Positions 56,575 through 64,000 of a stretch of DNA of 64,000 nt are shown here, in pieces (the first letter of the stretch is position 1; each line of letters opens with the position of its first letter). The translations under genes and the position numbers were made by a program. The DNA lies in NCBI GenBank assembly GCA_014773175.1, contig VXCM01002044.1, positions 18,698 through 82,697 of the forward strand. The letters are read 5' to 3'. The notes beneath the pieces are model-generated. The model worked only from the letters and a program-made list of their open reading frames with translations, was not told where the DNA came from and ran no database searches. Source of the stretch: Lucifuga dentata (taxonomy: Eukaryota > Chordata > Actinopteri > Ophidiiformes > Bythitidae).

Positions 56575-57153
56575 AGGACCATACAATCCTTTTTCCATGT
56601 TTGAGCCTAATGTATTCAATTTTCATACATGTTATGTTACTGACAATCATTTCCCAAAGGATAAAACCGTATTTCAGTTTTCCTGATATTTTGCAAAATC
56701 TCTTAATCTTTCAAAATCAAATATTCAAGCGATACACCCACCTTAAAAATCCATGTTTCTCCTGCTAATAGTTACACAGCCTTATGAAGTCACGGTCCTT
56801 TAAATTTTTCCATAAACACAGGTCTTCTTTTGGGACTATATTCCCTGGTGGAGGCATACATTCACTCCACGCTTTTTATTGAGCTTAAACACTAAAATTA
56901 CATAACTTCTAAAAAAACCTGAATACACGTCTTGTTGGTGATGATGGATTACCTATCCCAAGAACGTTTACAGTATCAACAAGTTGATTTTAATAGCAGA
57001 ATGAACTGAAACCAATGGAGGTCTGGAAGGTAGGAAAAACATTTTTAATTCACCGTTCCAGTAGTATGCTTTGGGAAATGATTGTCAGTAACGTTACATG
57101 TATGAAAATTGAATGTATTAGGCTCAAACATTCAAAATGGTTGGTATGGTCCT
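56575..57153. mobile_element. TTAA MITE, full length, subfamily A
   Basis: 579 bp, AGGACCATACAATCC to GGTTGGTATGGTCCT with TTAA on each side. Nearly the same sequence as 6206-6785 and 35637-36204. A 50-bp left-end fragment of the same family lies just upstream (56424-56475). Confidence 0.87.
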
Positions 57154-58053
57154 TTAATCAAGTCACGACGACAGGTGATTGGTGGTCAGATGCAGACTGT
57201 CTGAGCGACTGTAAACACACCTACTCTGCTCCCACTCACCTGTGTGTGTGTGTGTGCGCGCGCTCATGTTCTGCTTTCTCTTTTGTGTTTTATTTTAAAG
57301 AAGTTAATTGGCAGTGTGATTGGCAGCCCTTAACGAGGCCTTGAGAAGGGTGTAGCTGGAGCTGGCTGTGTGATTGGCCAGAAGGTCAGATTAAAGTGTG
57401 TTATTAAATTTTATGAGCAGCTGAAGTCGTGGCGTTTGCAGACTGTGGGCTGATGCTGGCAGGAACTTCAGAGCTGCTCACACTCTGCAGATGTAAAAAC
57501 ACAAGACAGGCAGACGTGATGAAACGTCTGAAAACTAAAGCGTGACACAGAAGAAAATAACAAAGATTCATAGAAAGCTCTGACTTTAACCCTCTGCTGT
57601 CTGAAGTCATCTTTCCAGTTTTACTTTTCATTGAAGTTCTCTGTTACTTTTCAGCTAAAAAGCTGCACTGTAAAAGTCCTTTACGAGACAGGATGCAGCA
57701 ATTAGGCAAAATGAGACCGTTTATGCCTAGCTTGTTGTTTACAGAGCGAGTATGATCAAAAAACGAATCACATGACAATAAAATGTAAAAGAATTATGAA
57801 GTTCAAGTTGTCTTTGTTGTCATTCCAACTCTATGCAATGTTTTTCTAAGGATAAGTACGGAAGCTCAAAACTGCCAGAATACAAAATAATAAGTGAATA
57901 AGTAAATGACTCAATAAATAAATATATATATAGACACATAACATAAGACACATAACTAATAACAAATAAAAATAAAATACAGCACAATAACGGAATTATG
58001 TCCCCTTTAAATCTCTATAATTACAATGTGAAGAACAAAAACTATACAAAATT

Positions 58054-58056
58054 ATT

Positions 58057-58111
<55 letters not shown>

Positions 58112-58325
58112 GTACAGGGTGTCCCAAAAAAATGTATACACTCTCTGAATGATTATAAATACAATATTTATTAAGATGTATACGTTTTATAATCCAAGTT
58201 AAAGAAGACAAGTGTAGAATAGTAATAATAATAATAATGATAATAATAATAATAATAATAATAATAATTATTATTATTATTATTATTATTATCATTATTA
58301 TTATTATTATTATTATTTTATTTAT
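58054..58325. repeat. Compound AT / CA / ATT microsatellite
   Basis: TA run, then CA run to ~58106, then after ~110 bp an AAT array turning into its complement ATT array (58220-58316), which can fold as a long hairpin. Between them ACAGGGTGTCCCAAAAAAAT resembles a mariner end; no partner end is seen. Confidence 0.8.
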
Positions 58326-58390
58326 TAATTTATTTATTTATTGATGGAAGAAATAGTGAATTTCAGATTGACACTCCTTACCAGTTGGTG

Positions 58391-58486
58391 AGACAAGAGG
58401 AGGCAGAGGATAGGGTTAGATGGAGGCAGATGATTCGCTGTGGTGACCCCTGAAGGGAAAGCCGAAAGGAAAAGAAGAAGATGAAG
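58391..58486 (+). mobile_element. RTE-like LINE 3' fragment with 18-bp target duplication
   Basis: This 96-bp insert ends GCCGAAAGGAAAAGAAGAAG, like fish Expander/RTE tails (CGCTGTGGTGACCCCTGAAG upstream). It is flanked by ACTCCTTACCAGTTGGTG at 58373-58390 and 58487-58504. A 5'-truncated, clean retrotransposition footprint. Confidence 0.65.
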
Positions 58487-59919
58487 ACTCCTTACCAGTT
58501 GGTGGCGGTAAAGCACAATTTTGTTTGCCAACCTCATAAAGTATGTCCTAGGAGAATTAGTGACACATAGACTACTGTCTCTGTCCCTAATTCAGTGGAC
58601 ACGGTGCTCAGGTCACCCTAAAGCACCTTAACGGGTCGAAAATAGAGTTATAAACGTAGTCAAATCTATAAGGTCAGGTGTTCACCTGAGTTACCTTCAA
58701 ATCTTTGGAATAAAGCAGGACCCCGCTGGTTCGAGCGGCCTAACAATGGTAATGATGATTGCAGTATAGTCTAACCTTTAAGACTGGTCAGCCTCCGCCC
58801 ATGGAAAGTGAAATATACTCACCAAGCGTGGAGAAGATTAAAAAACAGGTCAAGAATTGGAGATACAAGAATGTAAAAAATTATTCAAGAATTACAAAAA
58901 GAAAATTCCTCTTCGGGATCATAAAGATCAAAATGTCAAAGAGTCAAAGAATAAAAGTCAAAAAGAGCTTTGAACTGCGTACAGTGGTGTAAAAATCAAA
59001 AAAGAAATCTGAGACGCAGCCCCTGAACTCTCAAATCATACACTTTTTATACTCTGAAACCAGCAGATCTCTGCCAGCCTCTCAGTGCATTTCATCTTTA
59101 GGTACACACCAGAGAAGCATTCCCACACTTTTAGACATAACACTGTTTTTTTGTTTTTTGGGTACCAGAACAGCATTCTCACACCCGCGAGTGTTTATCA
59201 CTTGAAGTCACTGTCCTCACTTAACTTCTACTTTGTGGGCATAAATATCTGGTGAACACGTACTTATTTCCCATCTTCATATTAAGAAAACAACATGAAT
59301 GTAGAATAATGAAGAAAATGAATAAAAGAAAAGTAAATAATGTAAATGTAAATGTAAAACATAATAAATGAATGAATAAATGAATGATTATGATATTAAT
59401 GATGAATAAATGAATACATGCCTGAATAAATGAATGAATATCTAATAAGATGGACATCAAACAACATTATCATGATGTAATGATGTCATCAAAACCAATC
59501 CATCCATCACAATATGAAGAAGAAAATCATATATTATACTGATATAAATGGTAATATAAAGATAAATGATGATAAGAACAAAACATGCTGAAGCTAACAA
59601 GGTTAATATATTGATATATTCTCTATACCTGGGCCTTATGCTTTTGTACAGTTACATGCTTATATAGAAAAGTAAGGAAAATAAACCAAAGTAAATAAGA
59701 CTTCTGTAAATCCTTCTTTGCAGGTGATTGGAATCCTTTCTTTCCACATCTCCATGTGTTTATTTTTACACATTTATTTCACCTCATAAAACCTCAAAAA
59801 GAAGTAGAAGAGGAAGAGAGAGAAAAAAAAAAAAAGTATCCCGGAAACAATATTTCCCTCCGTGATTCCGACCGGACGATTTAAGCAGGCGAACCAAACA
59901 CGCTGGCTTTCCCACGTTA

Positions 59920-60031
59920 CTGTCTGCGTTTCGGTATTTTGTTTGGTTTATTATTTTCTGCTTTAGTTAGTTTATCATAAAGATTAACAACGGGAAAGTA
60001 AAGTTGAAGGCGCTACTACAGAAAGTTAGCA
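59920..60031 (+). promoter_or_regulatory. dusp12: Putative dusp12 promoter / 5' UTR exon
   Basis: The ATG exon at 60622 is preceded directly by an acceptor (TCTCTGCAG), so a leader exon is expected upstream. A donor-like GTAAGT follows 60031, and the preceding ~150 bp are locally GC-richer (CGGAAAC, CCGACCGGACGAT). Inference only. Confidence 0.4.
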
Positions 60032-60621
60032 GTAAGTTTATGTTTGTTACTGTGAATATTTCGTAAATATTGAGTGAAAATATCCGTGAAAAGCTGCAAC
60101 AGTCCTTCGGTCTGCTTTAAAATAAAGAGTTATTCATGTAATTTAAGATAAATTATTTTCTCTTTCATTTACCACCTAATAAGCTGCACTTTACTGGACA
60201 GTATGATGAAAGTTTGAACCACCTGGAGAACAAACACTGAAGACATTTACTGTGATTTATGAACAGTTTTAACATCAAGACACATCATAACGTCACAGCA
60301 AAGGAGAAGAGAAAGAGGAAACATCAGCGGCAGAAAAAAAAGTTAAACACTAAAAGCTATGCAAACATTTACAAGTTTTACAGCCTTTTTGTTACTTGAG
60401 GGGAAAAATGAATGTACTGCTGGATTTCCTTTAAAAAAAAAAAAAGAACTGAAGGTCTTTGTTTAAAAACTTTACTTTTATGGATGTGCAACTTGGCTAA
60501 CTAATGATCAATTAATAATATAAAAGTGCTTTATTTATATTAAAATCATGGAAACCCATTCTATCTAGTGGTCATGTGACTTCCTGGGGTTTACCTGTGT
60601 TTACTTCCTGTCTCTGCAGCC

Positions 60622-62500
60622 ATGTTGCTGGTGGATCCTGCTCTTTATATCGGCACCGCGGCGGACCTGAATGACAGCCAGGGATTGGCCGACGCCGCCG
60701 TCACTCACATCTTGTCAGTGGATTCTGCAGACCCCGCCCCCCTGCTTCCATCTGACGGGAAATTTCACAGAAAGTGGGTCAATGTTTTGGATGAGCCGAC
60801 CTCTGACCTCCTGAGTCACATGGACAGCTGCTTCCTTTTCATCCGGGAAGCGGTGGATGGAGGTNCCTCTGACCTCCTGAGTCACATGGACAGCTGCTTC
60901 CTTTTCATCCGGGAAGCGGTGGATGGAGGTGGGGCTGCATTCGTTCACTGGTAAGGGTCAGAGGTCGACGGGATGCCTTGATGCTTTGACGTTAGCTAAG
61001 ATGCTGTAAGAAAATGTGATAATACAATTAAATTATGAGTGGCATCATTTACAGAGTTTCTGCTGAGACTCTGAACGAGACAAAATGTCCCTCAAAAGAA
61101 AAAGCAAGTTTCCTGTCTTCATTGCTGCCGTTAGATAACGTTCATATGACGCAGCTGTGATGTTAATTTAGTCCAATAAATCAAACGTGCAACTGTAACG
61201 ACTGCACAGCTAGTTACAGCCAGTTTAAACTGCACACCTGTATGGACCAAAAAAAAAAAAAAANAAAAAAAAAAAAAAAAGTATGGATCTGCACCAGAAT
61301 TCTGATTTGTTCAAACCGTTTCTCCCTGAAATCTGCTGCGGGTGCTTCCTGCACGTTGGCCATTTCAAAACACATGAATTCACGAAAACAAACGCACCTT
61401 TGCATGGTTGGGCGAAGAAAAGGAGACACACTCCTCTTCCTCAGAGTCTTTGATGCTCTCTGAGTTTAAAATGAGCACCAGCTCTGTTAGCTAAAGCACT
61501 TGTGGCTGTTTTTGCTCTTGAGGTGATAATAGAGTTTTTTTTAAAGCACCATACCAGCGAATCGTGCACATTTGACCCAATATATACAACCTGCATATAC
61601 AGTATGTTACTTTACTGACAACCAATTTACAAAACATAAAACCGTATTTTAGTTTTCTGTTATTTTTCAAATCCCCTTATCTTTCAAAATCAAATGTTCA
61701 GGTGATACACACACCTTAAAATTCAATGTTTCACCTTCTAACACTNCTTTCAAAATCAAATGTTCAGGTGATACACACACCTTAAAATTCAATGTTTCAC
61801 CTTCTAACACTTTTGCACAATTGTAGAAGAAACGGTCATTTTAATTTCTCAGTAAAAGCCGTCTTCTCCTGGGACTATATTTCCTGGTGGAGGAATATTT
61901 CGTCTTCCATGCAGCTCCATGTTGGATCACTTAAATAAAGTTACTTTGACAAAAAAAGTAACAGACATGCTGTTCTCTACGATGGATTATTTATCTCAAG
62001 CATGTTTCAAGTCTCTACAGGTTGATTTTAATAACGATCTGGAATGAATTGAAGCCAGTAGTGGTCTGGAAAGTCACAAACTGGCCCAAGGTGAGCAGCA
62101 AAAAGGAGGAATCACACATGGATATATGCTCAAAAGTATATTTATCAATTTTAGCTAAACAGATAACAAAGATGTCTGTAATTATCAGTAGTGAGAGCAG
62201 TGTGTAGATGAGTGATCTGTAAAACAATATAGAAACAACAAACAAAGCATTAACACAACCGCATGGATGGAGGCCTGGGAGGAAGAGAAGAGGAAGATGT
62301 TAGGGAAAAAACTCTGAAATTTACCACAGAAAGTCATATATTTTGGGAAATGGTTGTCAGTAATGTGCATGATTGTATATATTGGGCTCAAACATGCAGG
62401 ATCGGTGGTATGGTCCTTTAAATGTTCACTTCTTGTGGTAATTGTAACTGTTTAGAATTCTGCTTAGGGTGAGTCTATGAAACCAAAAGATATCAGAACT

Positions 62501-62542
<42 letters not shown>

Positions 62543-62659
62543 CAGCCAGGCTGGGCGGAGTCGCAGCGTTGCTATAGTAACAGCGTATCTGATGAAGAGA
62601 CACCAGCTGAGCTTCGCTGAGGCGTACGGCAGACTGAAGGACGTGAAGCAGGACGTACA
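60622..62659 (+). CDS. dusp12: DUSP12 dual-specificity phosphatase, first two coding exons (partial)
   Basis: DUSP12 removes phosphate from Tyr and Ser/Thr and carries a C-terminal zinc-binding domain (family knowledge; that part is off the window). Exon 60622-60950 starts MLLVDPALYIGTAADLND and includes NVLDEPTSDLLSHMDSC, where the Asp after VL is the likely general acid. Exon 62546-62659 gives QAGRSRSVAIVTAYLMK and HQLSFAEAYGRLK. Joined, the exons form HCQAGRSRS, the HCx5R phosphatase loop. An N at 60865 with a 65-base exact duplicate inflates exon 1; without it the phase (2) fits exon 2. Reading through the donor gives Trp instead of the catalytic Cys. The PTP core continues past 62659. 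Confidence 0.93.
60951..62545. other. dusp12 intron 1 with TTAA MITE
   Basis: Contains an N-marked A tract (61251-61280) and a TTAA MITE (61545-62417) that carries both an assembly duplicate (61681-61745 after N at 61746) and a foreign block near 62073-62310. The 3' end is a ~40-bp TG repeat abutting the acceptor TTTCAG. Confidence 0.7.
61545..62417. mobile_element. TTAA MITE, subfamily B, enlarged
   Basis: AGCACCATACCAGCG to CGGTGGTATGGTCCT between TTAA sites 61541-61544 and 62418-62421. The family GGAAGGTAGGAAAAACAATT block is interrupted by ~240 bp of unrelated sequence. Confidence 0.8.
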
Positions 62660-64000
62660 GTAAGAACGCTGTGCTGCAGCTCTGCAGACGTGTGTGACAG
62701 CTGGTTTCTGGGTCTGCGTTGTGTTTTGCGATGGAGAAAGCAGCAGGACTTCTTTGGAGCTGATCTCCGTTTATCATCTGACATGAAAAGAAATCCAATA
62801 AAAATAATCCACATTAGTCACCAACTCCTGCAGACAAGAAATAAAAGAAACAGGAAGCATCAGCGCGGCTGCCAACTTAATCCATCTGATTCTACATTAA
62901 TTAAGGGCCAGTCCGTATAAATTCTGACATTAATAGGTTCCTCAATTTAATATTATGCTGAATTTGATAAAATGACACACTTTGATGATTACAAAATAAT
63001 GATTAGGATGGACAAATGTTTGTAGACAGAATTTGCACCCACCTTTCCCACAGGTGAAGAAGGCAAAAAGAGGAAGGGAAGGTGGAACTGGAAGCTTATA
63101 GAATTTGGGTGGCACTGACTCACAACAAAGTCCTGGGTCTGGACTCTGAGCAAATCATACTTTTCATATGTATTATTTGTATTATCTGTGAGAAATCACT
63201 GCGACACAGCGAGTCAAAATTCTCCATTTTCTCTGAATGTCCGACTGCTCCATGTCTGTGAGAATGTCTGCTCTGGTTTGGTCCAATCACATTCAGCGTC
63301 CCGTCATCTCCATGACAACGATGGGCTGACATGGCGTTGGGCTCATTGAGAGCTGACAGCGCAGCTAATTTCGTGACTCAGGGTCTGATTGGCCGTCAGG
63401 AGAGGCGGGACTTGTCCTGGTGTGTCCCCTGGTTCGAGCTTCATAAACGGAACTTTGTCTTCCTGGAAATTTCCTTTGTGGACCTTTAAGGTTTATATTT
63501 GAGAACCCCTCATATATTAAGTTATTCAGGTTACATTCAGAAAAGAAAGACAGATTTTGTGTGATTATATAAACAGAGAGAGAGTTAAAACGGAGAGAGA
63601 GAGAGAGAGCTTTTTTATCATGCAGCAATGAAAGTAACAGCAGCTCCTCCTCTTTATTAATGACGATTGAAGCAGCAGCTGCTTGTTTGTGTTGGTTAGA
63701 GCCTCTTTGTCTTTGAGTTGAAGCAGGCGGTCGTCATGACAACAGGAAAAGCATGAACACTGAGATATCTGACCGTTTATCAGCAGGAAAGTGTGTACAT
63801 TTCCACAGCAGCTGAGTTTCACTTTAACATGATGAAAAAGTGCTAACATAGCTTCCAGGTTCCTGTCAGGTGCTGTGACTTAATAGGCTGGTTTGAGATG
63901 AGCCAGGCCTGCATAGAATCCATCACCGGCGATTGGCGCACAATGCATGCCGGTTAGATTTCTTGATCCCGACTTGCTCTGACGTCAGTCAAACGTAGCA
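62660..64000. other. dusp12 intron 2 (continues off window)
   Basis: No further exon is recognised. Contains repeat R3 copy 3 (63135-63385) and a GA microsatellite (63592-63610). Confidence 0.6.
63135..63385 (+). repeat. Interspersed repeat R3, copy 3
   Basis: Longest of three copies; shares GAGTCAAAATTCTCCATTTT with 14035-14062 and its complement with 31205-31440. Class unknown. Confidence 0.65.

Larger units (their letters stand above)
54420..59900. other. Spacer between divergent prg4 and dusp12
   Basis: No gene is recognised. It holds CA repeats (54450-54512), TTAA MITEs at 55222-55780, 56424-56475 and 56575-57153, a large AT/CA/ATT microsatellite block (58054-58325), and a small RTE-like LINE insertion (58391-58486). 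The rest is AT-rich without supported ORFs. Confidence 0.7.

Noticed and set aside
57404..57631. Possible small gene in the prg4-dusp12 spacer
   Set aside because: 75-codon frame without homology, splice sites or promoter signs.
60622..60954. A DUSP12 with a duplicated SDLLSHMDSC segment
   Set aside because: Exact copy across an N at 60865; collapsing it restores the phase needed by exon 2.
1..64000. tRNA, rRNA or snoRNA genes
   Set aside because: I looked for tRNA A/B boxes and snoRNA boxes by eye and saw nothing convincing; a covariance-model search would be decisive.

Overview
This window is vertebrate nuclear DNA, almost certainly from a ray-finned (teleost) fish. Coding sequence is split into many GT-AG exons. 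Introns and spacers are full of CA/TG microsatellites, small DNA transposons and fragments of L2/Rex-like and RTE-like LINEs, and the recognisable proteins are vertebrate-specific. The species cannot be named from what I see.

Layout. (1) 1-38.9 kb, plus strand: the 3' two-thirds of the gene for TPR, the nuclear-basket nucleoporin. I place 31 coding exons (2186-38568) that keep frame end to end and encode the last ~1423 residues: the end of the coiled-coil rod, the Ser/Thr/Pro hinge with the nuclear-import region, the Asp/Glu-rich segment and the FxFG/RG-type C-terminus. The first ~1000 codons lie upstream of the window. A poly(A) signal follows at 38894. (2) 40.25-54.4 kb, minus strand, tail-to-tail with tpr: a complete prg4 (lubricin) gene with signal peptide, two somatomedin-B exons, a short linker, and a hemopexin-type C-terminal domain. 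The TPR/PRG4 convergent pair matches human 1q31. (3) 54.4-59.9 kb: spacer of repeats. (4) 59.9 kb to the window end, plus strand: the first two coding exons of dusp12, a dual-specificity phosphatase, running off the right edge.

Mobile DNA. One short element family, bounded by AGGACCATACC...GGTATGGTCCT and inserted at TTAA, occurs about 21 times (roughly 15% of the window). One copy lies inside another and shows the TTAA duplication directly. A 2.9-kb hAT element with a decayed BED-finger transposase, perfect 8-bp target duplication and matching inverted ends sits in a tpr intron, right beside a family member that carries a solo LTR. Other pieces are two LINE 3' ends, a Tc1-type element inside one of them, other hAT- and mariner-type small elements, and minisatellites.

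Assembly caution. Most single N bases are followed by an exact direct repeat of the ~60-86 bases before them. Four of these hit coding exons (two in prg4, one in dusp12, one at the end of a tpr exon) and two hit the transposase. Reading frames are intact only if each duplicate is collapsed, so these are unmerged contig overlaps and not biology.

The most notable biology: a glutamine-rich expansion of the TPR rod made of frame-neutral exons, a tandem exon duplication in a prg4 that lacks the long mucin domain, a tpr intron with complementary (CA)n and (TG)n ends, and the TTAA element swarm. The three host genes belong to different pathways (nuclear pore basket, extracellular lubricant, phosphatase) and are neighbours only.
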